Below, piece by piece: positions 1-11,824 of a DNA stretch of 64,000 bases; position 1 is the stretch's first letter; each line of letters begins with the position of its first letter. A model generated the notes under the pieces. The model saw only the letters and a program-made list of their open reading frames with translations, was not told the DNA's origin and searched no databases. A program made the position numbers and the translations under genes. This DNA is from Okapia johnstoni (Eukaryota; Chordata; Mammalia; Artiodactyla; Giraffidae): NCBI GenBank assembly GCA_024291935.2, contig JAGTYA010000025.1, positions 7,337,501 to 7,401,500 of the forward strand, read 5' to 3'.

Positions 1-318
1 TCGCATCAGGTGGCCAAAGTATTGGAGCTTCAGCTTCACCATCAGTCCTTGCAATGAATACTTAGGGTTGATTTCCTTTACAATTGACCAGATTGAACTC
101 CTTGCAGTCCAAGGAGTCTTCTTAAGAATCTTCTCCAGCACCACAATTCAAAAGCATCAATTCTTCGGCGCTCAGCCCTCTTTATGGTCCAACCCTCATA
201 TCCATACATAACTACTGGAAAAACCATAGCTTAGACTATATAGACCTTTGTTGGCAAAGTGATGTCTCTGCTTTTTAATATGACATCTAGATTTGTCATA
301 GCTTTTCTTCCAAGGAGG
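1..318 (-). mobile_element. BovB LINE fragment (RT 3' region), cut by window edge
   Basis: Read on the minus strand it encodes the C-terminal half of the BovB reverse transcriptase, with the recognisable words LLGRK, RDIT, YGCESW, RRSNQS and LKLQYFGHL in broken frames. The true 3' end lies outside the window. It is a decayed non-LTR retrotransposon remnant, not a host gene. Confidence 0.9.
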
Positions 319-389
319 CCAGATCATGCTGAGCATCAAAGGCCAGGCCAAGTCAGAACTAACGAGAGGTTTGGGGTTGTGGATTCAAG

Positions 390-545
390 AATCACACAGA
401 CCTGGCCTGGAGTCTGAGCTTCTCCACTTACCTGCTGTGTGACCTTGGACAAGACTCTTGACCTCTCTGAGCCTTGGTTTCTTCATCTATAAAATAGAGG
501 AGGAATAATCCAAAGGCCTCTCTCCTAGAGTAGTTGTGAGAAGAG
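390..545 (+). repeat. MIR SINE remnant
   Basis: Contains the MIR core phrases 'gctgtgtgaccttgg' and 'cctctctgagcc' followed by 'tctataaaatagagg', in the standard order. It is an ancient mammalian tRNA-derived SINE. The stretch 546-740 between it and the next repeat shows nothing I can name. Confidence 0.75.
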
Positions 546-740
546 GCACAAAAACAGAGGAGAGTCTCTATGAGTGAACCCTTGATCAGCAGCACTGACT
601 GCTTCCCCTTGCTGGGCAGGAGTGGGAAGAGGGGTGAGTCAGGAGCCACTGCAGGAGAGCTGAGTGCTATGAAGGAAAGTCAAGCAGGCTAAGAGTTTAG
701 AAGTAATGAGAGAGGGGTCAGGGAGGGGAATTATTTACAC

Positions 741-1053
741 CAGGGGTCACCAACCCCTGGAGCCATAGATCGGCATTCATCCGTATTTATAGCCGCTCCC
801 CATCGCCTGCATTACTATCAGCTCTGCCTCCTGTTAGATCAGTGGTGACATTAGACTCTCATAGGGGCACGAACCCTAACCTTCAAGTCAAGGCTAAAGA
901 GCCTGAAATTGCCACAGAATAGACATAAAGTGTGCAATAAATGGATGAGCTTGAATCAGCCCGAAACCATCCTCCCCACCACCACCACCCAAGTCCGTGG
1001 AATAATTGTCTTCCACAAAACCAGTCCCTGGTGTCCAAACGGTTGGAGACTGA
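741..1053 (-). mobile_element. hAT-Charlie MITE, MER1-type
   Basis: Starts with the terminal inverted repeat CAGGGGTCACCAACC and ends with GGTTGGAGACTG. The interior matches a second copy at 15423-15971 in the opposite orientation (shared words such as 'gtgcaataaat' and a 'gtatttatagccgctcccc'-like segment). It is a non-autonomous DNA transposon with no transposase. The family name MER1 is from memory, but the TIR structure is directly visible. Confidence 0.7.
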
Positions 1054-1072
1054 TGATTTAAAACAGACAAAA

Positions 1073-1290
1073 AAGTCTTCCCAGGTGGCGCTAGCAGTAA
1101 AGAACCCTCCTGCCAATGCAATACGTTCAGGCTTGATCCCTGGATGGGGAAGATCCCCTTGAGGGGGGCATGGCAATCCACTCCAGTATTCTTGCCGCTA
1201 GAATCCCATAGACAGAGGTGCCTGGTAGGCTACAGTCCATGAGGTCGCAAACAGTTGGGCATGACTGAAGCCACCTTGCACGCACGACAA
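1073..1290 (+). repeat. Bov-tA SINE
   Basis: tRNA-Glu-derived head ('cttcccaggtggcgctagc...') followed by the BovA body ('ccactccagtattcttgcc', 'ggctacagtccatgaggtc') and tail '...gactgaagccacc'. It is a ruminant-specific SINE that uses BovB machinery. Confidence 0.9.
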
Positions 1291-1922
1291 GGAAGGTGGC
1301 ATCTGAGCAGAGATTGGAACGAGGTGACATGTGCCATGAGATGATTCTAATTAGCAATGTTGGGCCCAAAGGAGGCAGGTAACAGGGCCCTCAAACCAGC
1401 GTTTTGAGCCACGTGGAAGGGGTGTAGCCAGGTGCTGTATCTTGGCTCTTACTCCAGTGAATGTTAACAGTGCACGCTGAGCTCTTTTAATATTTCCAAC
1501 TGTTATGGGAGTACCTATTGTCAACATGTAAATGTGGCAAATTGAGAAGTGAAACAGGATTTCATCTTCACACCTAGGTCTTTTGTTATTGTCCATGATC
1601 ACAGCAAGGTCTGGCAGCCTCTCCAGTCCTGGCTGCACCCAGGGCAGCTACAAAGCCCAGGACTCGGGCTTACCTGGGCAGGGCCAGAGAGCAAGCCCAG
1701 GGCAGCTCACGCCAGGGTGATGCATGCAGAGGATTTAGGTGAACATCGGCACAGACTGGGATTTCAGGATTCTCTTCTGTCCTGATTTGTCTAGGAGGGT
1801 TCACGGCCCTGCCAGGAGCCTGAGTGAGCTGCTCATGGTTTGGAAAGGATTGGGGTCCACTATGGTGTATAGGCTTAGATGCAGAAAGATTGGGTTTTCG
1901 GCGCTACCTCTGTTGTTCAGGG
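1291..1922. other. Intergenic/intronic sequence without recognised gene
   Basis: No repeat I can name and no convincing coding frame. A short ORF at 1549-1785 lacks protein-like composition or flanking splice signals. Confidence 0.5.
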
Positions 1923-2085
1923 TGGTGATTCTTAGACCACCAGTGGCAGAATCATCTGGGACTCCTTAGTTAAAATGCAGCTTCCAGCCCTGTCCCTGAC
2001 CTGCGACACGCAGGCCCCTGGAATCTGCTTTCAACAAGCTCTCCAGGGGTTCGCATGCAAAGTTAGGGGACAGTGCATGAGTAGG
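1923..2085. repeat. MER5-like hAT MITE remnant
   Basis: Contains the degenerate MER5 phrases 'gtggcagaatcatctggga' and 'ttaaaatgcagcttcc'. The left TIR is eroded and the right end is replaced by the following SINE. The call rests on similarity to remembered MER5A only. Confidence 0.5.
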
Positions 2086-2086
2086 G

Positions 2087-2318
2087 GGACTTCCCAGGTG
2101 GGGCTAGTGGTAAGGAACCCACCTGCCAATGTGGGAGATGTAAGAAATGTGGGTTCGATCCCTGAGTTGGGAAGATCCCCTGGAGGAAGGCAAGGCAACC
2201 CACTCCAGTATTCTTGCCTGGAGAATTCCATGGATAGAGGAGCCTGGTGGGCTACAGTCCACGGGGTCACAAAGAGTTGGGCACTACTGAAGCCACTTAG
2301 CACGCACCCACACACAGT
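2087..2318 (+). repeat. Bov-tA SINE
   Basis: Complete head-to-tail Bov-tA: 'gggacttcccaggtgg...gttcgatccctgagttggg...ccactccagtattcttgcc...gactgaagccactt'. The interpolated 'gatgtaagaaatgtggg' is a common Bov-tA variant also present near 34100 and 48400. Confidence 0.92.
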
Positions 2319-2349
2319 TGAGTGGGGGCACTGATCAAAAGAATATTTG

Positions 2350-2480
2350 TAGTCTGGATTGTCCTTGAGAATCCCTTGGACAGCAAGGAGATCCAACCAG
2401 TCCATCCTAAAGAAAATCAACCCCAAATACCCATTCAAAGCACTGATGCTGAAACTGAAGCTCCAATATCCTCATGCTGA
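2350..2480 (+). mobile_element. Short BovB fragment
   Basis: Encodes the RT C-terminal words [12 protein letters not shown] and LKLKLQY. About 130 bp of the 3' region, truncated on both sides. Sequence 2481-2965 after it shows nothing recognisable beyond an ordinary 160-aa open frame (2359-2841) that starts inside this BovB piece. Confidence 0.85.
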
Positions 2481-2967
2481 GGAAGTGTGTGTGAGAAGGC
2501 TCTGCCATCCTTCAAATGAGAAGAAAAACAAGAAAAAGCCTGATATATGTATTCTGGAGGCAAATGTGTCACTTTCCAATGGATTCTTTCCAGCCTGGAC
2601 ACAATTGTCATTTCTCTCTGGTGAGTCATCACAGAAGTTGGCTTTTTTCTCGCTGCCTCTTATGAGAAAAGGACACATTTTCAGGGAGAGGCTGAAACCT
2701 CCCCCAGGAAAGGGCTTGGAAATTTACTTTTTACCAAGTTCAGCCAGTGGATTTACTGGGGCCATCACAGAGCCCAGTCCTGGGCTGTGGGGGAGCCACG
2801 TAGACTCCTGGCAACAGAGGGGACCGTCATGCTCCTCTTAATCAGCACTCATCCTTGTTAGCTCAGATCTGCCCTTTCCAGGACTGCTTTCAGACTTTCT
2901 GGCTGCCATCCTGCTAGTTTTAATGAGAAAACATTTCCAAGTACCTTTTGACATTCATTCATGCATC

Positions 2968-3347
2968 CCTGCGCCGAAGAATTGATGCTTTTGAACTGTG
3001 GCGCTGGAGAAGAGTCTTGAGAGTCCCTTGGACTGCAAGGAGATCCAACCAGTCCATCCTAAAGGAGATCAACCTTGAATATTCATCGAAAGGGCTGATG
3101 CCGAAGCTGAAACTCCAATACTTTGGCCACCTGATGCGAAGAGCCGACTCATTGGAAAAGACCCTGATGCTGGGGAAGATTGAGGGCAGGAAGAGAAGGG
3201 GACGACAGAGGACGAGATGGTTGGCTGGCATCATCAACTCAATGGGCTTGAGTTTGAAGAAACTCTGGGAGATAGTGAAGGACAGGGAATCCTGGCGTGC
3301 TGCAATCCATGGGGTTGCAAAGTCGGACACGGCTTAGTGACTGAACG
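2968..3347 (+). mobile_element. BovB 3' end (5'-truncated)
   Basis: Encodes [50 protein letters not shown] and HGVAKSDT in one frame (2948-3337), then the non-coding BovB end '...gtgactgaac'. It is a typical 5'-truncated RTE insertion. Confidence 0.93.
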
Positions 3348-3469
3348 ACATTGATCCATCTGTTGTGTATCATAGTCATTAGAGCATGGGTTCCTGGAAC
3401 CATTCTCCAGTGGCTGCCCATCTGGCTTGCAGTCAGAGCCAGAGTCCCTCCCACATCAGCAGGGCCATT

Positions 3470-4205
3470 GGCGATCTAATCCCAGTCACCTCTCTAACTT
3501 CCTCTGCCTCTCATTCAGTGGCAGCCATACTAACCTCCCTGCCATACTAACCTCCATAGTAACCTCTCATGTTTATTGAACTTGTCAAGGGATGTATCCA
3601 CCCCAGGACCTTTGCACAGGCTGCTTCTTCCTCCTGTAACACTCTTTCCCCCAGATCTCTGTGAGACTCCTTCCCTCACTTCCTTTAGGTCTCTGCTCAG
3701 AAGTCACCACGTTACCCTGACCATCCTGAATAAAATAGCATTCACCCCCAGTCATCACCAACCCCCTGTTTTCCTCAGAGCATGTATAGTGTTTGCCATG
3801 TTGTGCATGTGTGCTTAGATGTTGCTCAGTCGTGTCTGACTCTCTGCCACCCCTTGGACTGTAGCCCGTCAGGCTCCTCTGACCATGGGATTTCCCAGGC
3901 TAGAATACTGGAGTGGGTTGCCGTTTCCTTCTCCGGGGGATCTTCCTGACCCAGAGATCAAAGCTGCATCTCCTGCATTGGCAGGTGGACTCTTTACAAC
4001 TGTTCCACCTGGGAAGTCTCTATATAGTGTTTATTTACTTCCTTTGTTTGTTTGTTTTTCAGAGTCTGTCTCTCCCCACGAGAATGATAGCTCCCTGTAG
4101 ATAGGAGCTGTGACTTGGTTACTGCTGTTTTCCCAACATCTAGTATATGTTAAGTGCATTGTAGGCCCTTAATAAGTAATGATTTGTTGCTTGAATGAAT
4201 GAATG
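3470..4205. repeat. L2 LINE 3' region, interrupted by a SINE
   Basis: 3470-3808 carries the L2 phrases 'ggacctttgcacaggctg' and 'aggtctctgctcagaagtc'. 4025-4205 carries the L2 3' end '...aatgatagctccctgtagat...ttgaatgaatgaatg'. A Bov-tA sits between the halves. Confidence 0.65.
3811..4020 (-). repeat. Bov-tA SINE
   Basis: Reverse-complement Bov-tA: tail 'tgctcagtcgtgtctgactc', body 'gaatactggagtgggttgcc', head '...ccacctgggaagtc'. Inserted within the L2 remnant, so younger than it. Confidence 0.92.
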
Positions 4206-4380
4206 CCTGCCTCTGTTCTTTGCTAGCTGTGTGACCTGAAGCTCCTTAGCGTTCTGAGCCTCAGTGACCAGACCTGTAAAATGAGCATTGTCATGAGGGT
4301 TTACATGTTAAAGGAGACAGTGCCTGTTAGTGCCTTGCATGGTTACCAGCACACTCAAAATCCTCAGTAAATTTTGACCT
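4206..4380 (+). repeat. MIR SINE remnant
   Basis: MIR core 'gctagctgtgtgacctgaag' and 'gagcctcagtgaccag' followed by 'gtaaaatgag'. Ancient and degenerate. Confidence 0.65.
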
Positions 4381-5226
4381 ACCTTAGACTCTTCTTACTT
4401 AGACCATCACAGTAAGACAGAATGTGCTGAAGAAAATGAAAGAGGTTTGCAAAGGGCCATCGTGTTGAGAAGTGGCAGTGGCTCCACCCAGGTGGCTGGA
4501 ATCAGGAAAGGCTTCTCATGGGGTTGGCATTTGAGCCGGGACTCTGGGCTAGACAGGTTCTGAGCAGGTTGGTACTGATTTTGTGGAATGATGGTGCAAA
4601 AGACGGAACAATGAGAGTGAGGAAGCAGAGGGAGAAAGTTCAGGGACTAGTTAGGCATGCTTCCTAAACTTTGGGGACTTCAAAACACGGTGAGGGTGGG
4701 GAGAAGCAGAATAAGGATGTGGAAGCATTTTTTTCTCCCTGCAAGAAGAGAAACCAGTTACTGCAACAATCAAACTAAGATAAAATCTGATTTCTGGTCC
4801 CCTTTTGGGGGCAGAGGCTTTGCAGTCAGTAAAGCCATCCCTTGGCATTGCCTTTTGGCTTCTCACAGCCCTTCTACAGGGATGCAGGATGTATTCGGTG
4901 TTTTTATTTCTACCGGGTGTTACCTATAAAAAACCTTGAATGGGTTGTCACATCCCTAAGATACCTATTAGTTATGGGGAGATTTCTGGGTACAGGGGTA
5001 CCGTGCTGTGTTGTAGATTGGGAAGAAATTAAAAACACAGTTGTAAGGGGAAGCCAAGAAGGAAAACATGAGGGGGAGAGAATAAATTGTTAACTTCAGA
5101 AAGCAGGAGGACTAGCATCTGCCATTCATTCACTGAACACTGAGCACTTACTATGTACAATATAGCATATTCAGGCCCAGGACCCGATGACCACGACTTT
5201 GGCCACTTTGTATAGTTTCATTTTTG
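4381..5226. other. No gene; L2-like remnants
   Basis: 4440-4640 reads like L2 body text ('gtttgcaaagggcc', 'gagtgaggaagcag'). 4660-5100 has no recognised content. 5105-5220 resembles an L2/MIR edge ('cattcattcactgaacactgagc'). Open frames here (for example 4657-4929) have no support as genes. Confidence 0.4.
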
Positions 5227-5435
5227 TTGTCGTTTAGTCGCTAAATCGTGACCCCCATGGACTATAGACCACCAGGCTCCTCTGTCCATGGGATTTCCCA
5301 GGCAAGAGTACTGGAGTGTATTGCCATTTTCTCCTCCAGAGGATCTTCCCAACTCAGGGATTGAACCTGTATCTCTTGCATCTCCTGCACTGCAGGCAAT
5401 ACGAGTTCTTTACCACTGAGCCAACTCTACTCGAC
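5227..5435 (-). repeat. Bov-tA SINE
   Basis: Reverse-complement body 'ggcaagagtactggagtg' and head '...ctttaccactgagccaact', followed by an A-rich run at 5441-5450. Confidence 0.88.
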
Positions 5436-5819
5436 TGGAAAAAAAAAAAGTTTCCGTAACTTAAGGGAAGTCGGAGATTTCATCTCAAGTGTCAATTCCA
5501 GTTGATTTTTTTATGGAAGATTTCTGAGACAATAGAGTGAACTTGGCAGAAAGGAATCTGGTGATTGATTAGTAATGTCTGCATGGAGTTAAGGAGGAGA
5601 ATTGTAGGTCAAACGCCACAGCTTTGCCACTGCAGGAATGAGCTATGTGTATACCTACCATATTCACTGACCTGAGGGTTTGAAGCAGAAGAAAATAATT
5701 TCTTGAGCCTGCACAGTTGGTGAGTGTGATGTGGCTGGTAACTCACGTGGAGAGCTGTAGGTATTCAGGGCTGCAAAGGAGACAGGAATTGGTGCCCCAG
5801 GATGGTAACTCAGAGAAGT

Positions 5820-6042
5820 GCACGCATGCTAAGTTACTTCAGTTGTGCTCGACTCTTTGCCACCTCATGGACTGTAGTCCGCCAGGCTCTTCTGTCCATG
5901 GGATTCTCCAGGCAAGAATACTGAAGTGGGTTGCCATGCCCTCCTCCAGGGGGATCTTCCCCATCCAGGGGTCGAAGCTGCATCTTACGTCTCCCACATT
6001 GGCAGGAACACTTTACCACCAGCGCCACCTGGGAATCCCAAC
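5820..6042 (-). repeat. Bov-tA SINE
   Basis: Reverse-complement Bov-tA from 'gcacgcatgctaagttactt' to 'cagcgccacctgggaatcc'. The 5440-5819 stretch before it has nothing I recognise. Confidence 0.92.
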
Positions 6043-6640
6043 TCAGAGAGGTAGGTCCCCTTAAAGAGCTCACATCTCCAGAGGTTTTCAGCTGTCTCAT
6101 CCACCCCTCAAAGGACCCTGGCTTAATGCATCTTCCCCAAGCATTCAAGTTGGTTCTCACAGAGACATTCTTTTTTGCACTCATGTTTCACCTTCTTGTG
6201 GTGAATGTAATTTGCTAGTTGATATACAATGAATACAATCAGAGCACACAATTTGGAAACAGAGCTAACTCTTAGTTATTGTACAACACAATGGCTGGGA
6301 ACAGAAGGGGTAAAACTAGAGATGCTGGATCACTGTTTTACAAGGAGGGAAGAATTTTGGTTAACCCAGTGAATTAGTTATTTAATTAAGAGAGCATCTC
6401 CTGTAAACAGTTATTTTTAAAAAAAGAGAGAGAAAGAAAAGGATTCAGTCTTCTGTGCTGTTCTGTAACCTTTTTTTACTAACTTAAGTGAAAGTAGAGG
6501 CAGGTTTTTATGTCATCAAATACTTTCACCACAACTTTATGCCTGGGATTCAGTGGCAGGGGCCTACCATGAAATTGATCCCTTTTCATCTCCAGTTCAG
6601 GACTATAACAGGGAACATTGCCTTGCTGTTCCCCACTGGG
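6043..6640. other. Unannotated stretch
   Basis: AT-rich text with a purine tract near 6419-6440. No repeat family recognised with confidence and no coding evidence. Confidence 0.4.
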
Positions 6641-7690
6641 TAGGATGAGAATGTAAAATGATGCAGCCACTGTGAAAAACAGCACAGGTTCAAAAAATTA
6701 AACCTAGAATCAACACAGGACCAGAAAGTCCGCTTCTGGGTATTTATCTGGAAGAATTGAAAGCAGTGTCTTGAAGAAATGCTTGTACATCTGTGTTCAT
6801 AGCAGTGTTATTCATGATAGCAAAAGGGTGAAAACAACCCAGTGTTCAGTGGAAGATGAATGGATAAGCAAAGTGTGGTCTGTACATACAGTGGAATATT
6901 ATTGCACCTTAGAGAAAAAGGAAATGCTGACACCTGCTACAATATGGATGAAACTTGAGGACATTTTTCTGTTCAGTCACTAGGTTGTGTCCAACTCTTT
7001 ACAACCCCATGGACTGTGGGACACCAGGCTCCCCTGCCTTCACTATCTCCTGGAGTTTGCTCAAACTCATGTCTGTTGAGTCAGAGATGCCATCCAACCA
7101 TCTCATCCTCCTCCACCCCTTTCTGCTTCAGTCTTTCCCAGCATCAGGATCCTTTCCAATGAGTTGGCTCTTTGCATCATGTGGGCAAAGTATTGGAGCT
7201 TCAGCGTCAGTCCTTCCAATGAGTGATGGGACTGGATGCCATGATCTTAGCTTTTTTAATGTTGAGTTTCAAGCCAGCTTTTTCATTCTCCTCTAGCACC
7301 CTCATCAAGAGGTTCTTTAGTTTCTCTACAGTTTCTACCATTAGAGTGATATCATCTGCATATCTGAGGTTGTTGATATTTCTCCTGGCAATATGAAATA
7401 AGCCCATCACAAAAGGACAAATACTGTATGATTCCACTTAAGTCCCTAAAGCAGATTCCTAGAGACAGAAAGTAGAAGAGTGGGTGCCAGGGGCTGGAGG
7501 AAATAGCGGGTGGCAAGTTGTTGTTTAATGAGGACAGAGTTTCAGTTTTGCAAGATGAAAAGAGTTCTGGGAATTGGTTGTGGAACAGTATGAATATACT
7601 TAATACTACTGAACTTCACACTTAAAAATGATTAAGATGATAACATATGCTATGTGTATTTTATCACAATTAAAAAGAATTTTAAGGAGA
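6641..7690 (+). mobile_element. L1M LINE 3' region, split by BovB
   Basis: 6641-6964 and 7396-7690 join into one mammalian L1 3' sequence: 'gtggaatattattgcacctt', 'ctacaatatggatgaaactt', then 'aataagcccatcac', 'atactgtatgattccactt' and 'gccaggggctgga'. A BovB copy interrupts it at 6965-7395. Confidence 0.85.
6965..7395 (-). mobile_element. BovB with internal deletion, inserted in L1M
   Basis: Minus strand. The first part is the BovB 3' end through the LKLQYFG region. At about 7222 it jumps directly to the 'tgatgggactggatgcc' segment (MASSPIT region) and ends after the NNLRYADD motif. Several hundred bases between are missing, so it is an internally deleted copy. Confidence 0.88.
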
Positions 7691-7783
7691 CATGTGAGTA
7701 GATTAAGCATGAAATATCCACAGCTGCTAAGATTATCCAGAATTACGGCAAGGAGATATTATGTACGCCCTAAAGAACCACCT

Positions 7784-7995
7784 GGCTTCCCTCGTAGCTC
7801 AGTGGGTAAAGAGTCTGCCTGCGATGCAGGAGACCTGGGTTTGATTCCTGGGTCGAGAAGATCCCCTGGAGAAGGAAATGGCAACCCACTCCAGTATTCT
7901 TACCTGGGAAATCCCATGGACAGAGGATCCTGGCAGGCTACAGTCTTTGGGGTCGCAAGAGTCAGGCATGACCGAGCGACTAAGCACACACAAAG
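7784..7995 (+). repeat. Bov-tA SINE
   Basis: Head 'ggcttccctcgtagctcagt', body 'ccactccagtattcttacc', tail 'gaccgagcgactaagcacac'. Confidence 0.93.
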
Positions 7996-8546
7996 AACCA
8001 TCTGAGTCTGGTTGAGTCTCCAGAACCAGCTTCCAGTTTGCAGAGGGACAGAAGAGAGGAAACATTCAACTGGACCCTGGGTGTGCACTTGGCAACTTTG
8101 GGAAGATGCCGCAAACTCCCAGGCTCTTCTGATGAACATGTGCAAGGAAATAAAAAGGATGGATGAGGAACCCATAGATTAAGACAGATCTAAGAGACTG
8201 GTCAACTTTTCAGATGGGCCAGAATATTCTGTCCAGGGATGCACATTCAGGTAATAAAACAATTAAGAGGAAAAAAAAGACATGGGAAGTGATTCCTTAC
8301 AGGTCAGGAAAGTCGTTACCGTGGGGGCCCTGAGTAGGGCGGGATGTGTGCACGGGGTTTCCAGGCCTGGGGGCCGAGTGCTCTTTCTTTTCTGAGTGGT
8401 GTTTGCCTTATGATAATCTATTAATCCGTATGCTAGATTTGTATGTTTCTGTGTTTTTGTTTTATTTTTCAAGGAAAAGAAAAAGGAAAACCACTTGTTA
8501 GAAGAAAGAGAGAAGGTATTGGATACATAGAGAGAGAAGGGTCACA
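7996..8546. other. No recognised gene
   Basis: Mixed sequence with A-rich patches near 8270 and 8475. I see no repeat family and no gene. Confidence 0.4.
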
Positions 8547-8670
8547 CCGATCTGGATAAAACCCAGGTTCTGCCTCCCATCAGCTCTGTGACCGTTAAGG
8601 AGTGACTTAACCTCACAGTTTCCTCATCTGGAAGAGAAATGATCATAGTACTAAGCTCCTAGCATTGTGC
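8547..8670 (+). repeat. MIR SINE remnant
   Basis: Core 'tcagctctgtgaccgttaag' and 'cctcacagtttcctcatctg' in MIR order. Confidence 0.65.
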
Positions 8671-9244
8671 TGGCCTTTTAGTAAGGCAATGCACACAGTC
8701 CCGCAGGACCATGCCGGCCCCAGTGAGTGCTGTGAAAGCGAGTTGTTGCTGCTTCTGGAAATGAGAAGCCCTGAGGGCCATCCTCCCTTCCACCCCCACT
8801 TGCTGTGTCACCCTGGTGAATCTGAATGCCTCTTACTTCCCCTGATAATCCCCAGCCCTGGGCAAGAGTGCTAACCCAGGCTGCAGGCTGCCTGCCAGGA
8901 CCCATGGTACTCAGGGCTGAGCCTGCCGAAGCTTGCATTTCCTCCGACAAAGCCTCGGTCTCCGCAGGAAGCAGCGGGCAAGTGGATGTGTGGAATTGTG
9001 AATACTTCCCAGCCACTGGCAGGTGAAAATGAGCCCCAGACAGAGGACCAAGACAGTAAATTGCTTTCTGTTGTCTTCTGCAGGGAAAAGCATGCTGCTT
9101 TTTACTCTGGAGGCTTGGGCTGTCTCCTGTAAGCCTTGTTTACCCTCTGCTGCCCTTATCAGGCTGGGTGAACCTGAAGGATAGCCAAATGGCGGGTGAT
9201 AACAGCAACCTTGGGCGAGGGTTACCTGCTCTTCAAAGCCACTT
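8671..9244. other. Single-copy-looking sequence
   Basis: Moderately GC-rich. Overlapping ORFs exist on both strands (8665-8874, 8678-9016), but none has domains, splice signals or strand-consistent support. Confidence 0.4.
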
Positions 9245-9427
9245 TTAAAAAAAAGAATTTTATTTATTTGGCAGTGCCCGGTCTTAGTTGCAGCATGTTT
9301 TACTTGCAGCCTGCGGGATCTTTAGTTGTGGTATATGGGATCTAGTTCCCTGACCAGGAGTTGAACCTGGGCCCACTGCATCGGGAGCGTGGAGTCTTAG
9401 CCTCTTGACCACCAGGAAAGTCCCTAC
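9245..9427 (-). repeat. Bov-tA/CHR-type tRNA-Glu SINE
   Basis: Reverse complement of the simple artiodactyl SINE: A-tail as 'ttttaaaaaaaagaatttta' at the left, 'ctgaccaggagttgaacctg' (B box region) and '...ccaccaggaaagtccct' head at the right. Confidence 0.82.
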
Positions 9428-9767
9428 AGCCACTTTTGACAGAATCTCGCTTCCCCAGAAAGTGTGGAAAGGACTCCAGTCCTTAATCCCTTAATTGAGC
9501 TGATGGGGGAAATCCAGACACATGGCAATGTCTGGAATTACCACTCCCCTGTCATATCTGGATGCAGGAATGTGAGTTTACAAGAAACTTTACTTTTGTC
9601 TAGCAGTTCAGTCAGTGTGCTGGCGTTTACTAGCCACTTTCACTCACCCTGCCCTGGGTTCTCAGAAAGATTCCGCCTAAACATCCCCTTCAGTTGGCAA
9701 ATCCTTTCATGTTAGGGAACCCCACTGCACCCCTGCTCAATCCTGAATGATGTAAGGAGCTGCCGGG

Positions 9768-10357
9768 TTTCTTATTTACTTACCTATTTATTTATTATTG
9801 TGATAAAATATGCATAACACAATTTACTGTTTTTGCCATTTTTCAAGTGGCAGTTCAGTGGCATTAGGTACATTCACACTGTTGTATGATGGTCACCACC
9901 ATCCGTCTCCAGAAATGTTTTCCTCTTGCAGAACTGAAACTCTGTCTCCATTAAACACTGACTCCCCATTCTCCCTACCCCAGCCCCTGGCAACCACCAT
10001 CCTATTTTCTTTCTCTATGAATTTGGCTGGTCTAGGTGAGAAGAAGGGGACTACAGAGGATGAGATGGTTGGATGGCATCACCAACTCAATGGACATGGG
10101 TTTTTGGGTGGACTCTGGGAGTTGGTGATGGACAGGGAGGCCTGGCATGCTGCGGTTCATGGGGTCACAAAGAGTCAGACACCACTGAGCGACTGAACTG
10201 AACTGAACTGAGGTATAAATGGAATCACCATGTTTGTCTTTTTGTGACTGGTTTATATCATTTAGCATAATGTCCTCAAGGTTCATCCACATTGTAGCAG
10301 GTGTCAGAACCCCATTCTTTTTTGAGGCTGAATAATATTCCATTTTGCAGATAACTT
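9768..10357 (-). mobile_element. L1M LINE 3' region, split by a BovB end
   Basis: 9780-10036 ('gtgataaaatatgcataaca', 'aagtggcagttcagtggcat', 'ccagcccctggcaaccacca') and 10213-10355 ('tttagcataatgtcctcaag', 'gctgaataatattccatttt') form one antisense L1M sequence. It is interrupted at 10037-10212 and followed by another BovB. Confidence 0.82.
10037..10212 (+). mobile_element. Very short BovB 3' end
   Basis: Only the last ~175 bp: [20 protein letters not shown] frame text, 'catggggtcacaaagagtca' and a terminal ACTGA-unit tandem tail ('actgaactgaactgaactga'). Confidence 0.9.
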
Positions 10358-11195
10358 TGTTGCTGTCAGTCACTAAGTCATGTCCGACTCTGCCACCCCA
10401 TGGACTGTAACACGCCAGACTTCCCTATCCATCATTATCTCCCAAGTTTGCTCAAACTCATGTCCATTGAGTCAGTGATGCCATCCAACCATCTCCTCTG
10501 CTGCCCCTTTCTCCTCCTGCCTTCAATCTTCCCAACAACAGAGTCTTTTCCAATGAGTCAGCTCTTCCCATTAGGTGGCCAAACTATTGGAGCTTCAGCT
10601 TTAGCATCAGTCCTTCCAGTGGACATTTAGGGTTGATTTCCTTTAGGATTGACTAGTTTGATATCTTTGCTGTTTAAGGGACTCTCAGGAGTCTTCTGCA
10701 ACACCACAGTTCCAAAGCATCAATTCTTCAGCACTCAGCCTTCTTTATGGTCCAACTCTCACATCTGTATATGACTACTGGAAAAATCATAGCTTTGACT
10801 ATACAGACCTTTGTCAGCAAAGTGATATCTCTACTTTTTAATATGCTGTCTAGATTTTTCATAGCTTTTCTTCCAAGGAGCAAGCATCTTTTAATTTCAC
10901 GGGTGCACTCATCATCTGCCATGATTTTGGTGCTCAAGAAAATAAAATCTGTCACTGTTTCCACTTTTTCTCCATCTGTTTGCCGTGAAGTGATGGGACC
11001 AGATGCCGTGATCTTAGTTTTTTGAATGTTGAATTTTAAGCCAGCTTTTTCACTCTCCTCTTTCACCTTCTTCAAGAGTCTCTTTAGTTCCTCTTTGCTT
11101 TTTGCCACTAGAGTGGTATCTGCATATCTGAGGTTGTTGATATTTTTCCCGGCAATCTTCATTCCAGCTTGTGATTCATCCAGCAAGCATTTCAC
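10358..11195 (-). mobile_element. BovB fragment, RT domain
   Basis: Minus strand. The ORF at 10728-11195 reads [37 protein letters not shown]...; one Asp of the RT YADD box is lost (YADT). Continues to the BovB 3' end at 10358. 5'-truncated upstream of the YADD box. Confidence 0.92.
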
Positions 11196-11824
11196 GTGAT
11201 ATACTCTGCAGAGTTTCCAGAGTAGGATCTGCTTTTGAATGTTTGTCTTTTGGCGTTTGTTGTGCTGATTGCAGGAATAAATGAAGAGAAGGCACTGGGA
11301 AAGCTAAGTGGATTTCTGGTGTCCTTCAGTAGGTCGGAGAGATTGGAGAGCAGGTAAGAATAGACCAGAGCCAGTGCAAGCTCAAGTTTTTGTGGGGGGA
11401 GGGAGACTTCAGGGTGGGGAATTGGTACTTATGGCATGGTAAATGGGAGAAGAGGTTTTTTAGGATTTTTTGGTTTCTTTGCCTCTTTGAGAATCTTCAG
11501 TAAAAGTTTATATTCCATCTTTTTTTTTTCCTGGATGTCGGACTTGAGTTTCTTCTTCTGAATGTACCATCGTGGTTGGACTGGACACAAGGAACCCCAG
11601 TTTCCTTGGGTTACACTTGTGTGATGTGTCGGGGGCTTATTCTATGTATCCTGTTACATCCTGATAGCAATATCAAACCACTAAAAAGTATCAAATAGGA
11701 GGAAAAAGTGGTTGGACTAGAAGGATGATCTGGCTTTTGTGTGTAGGGTGGGCTGAAGGAGCCAAGACCAGGATGAAGATGGCCACTTGGGAAGCTGTTA
11801 GGACGGTCAGGAAGAGGTACATGT
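11196..11824. other. No recognised gene
   Basis: No repeat family or coding region recognised. A T-rich run lies near 11520. Confidence 0.4.

Noticed and set aside
7784..7860. tRNA-like A and B boxes at SINE heads as tRNA genes
   Set aside because: They are tRNA-Glu-derived Bov-tA SINE heads, lack the anticodon-stem fold, and continue into the BovA body.
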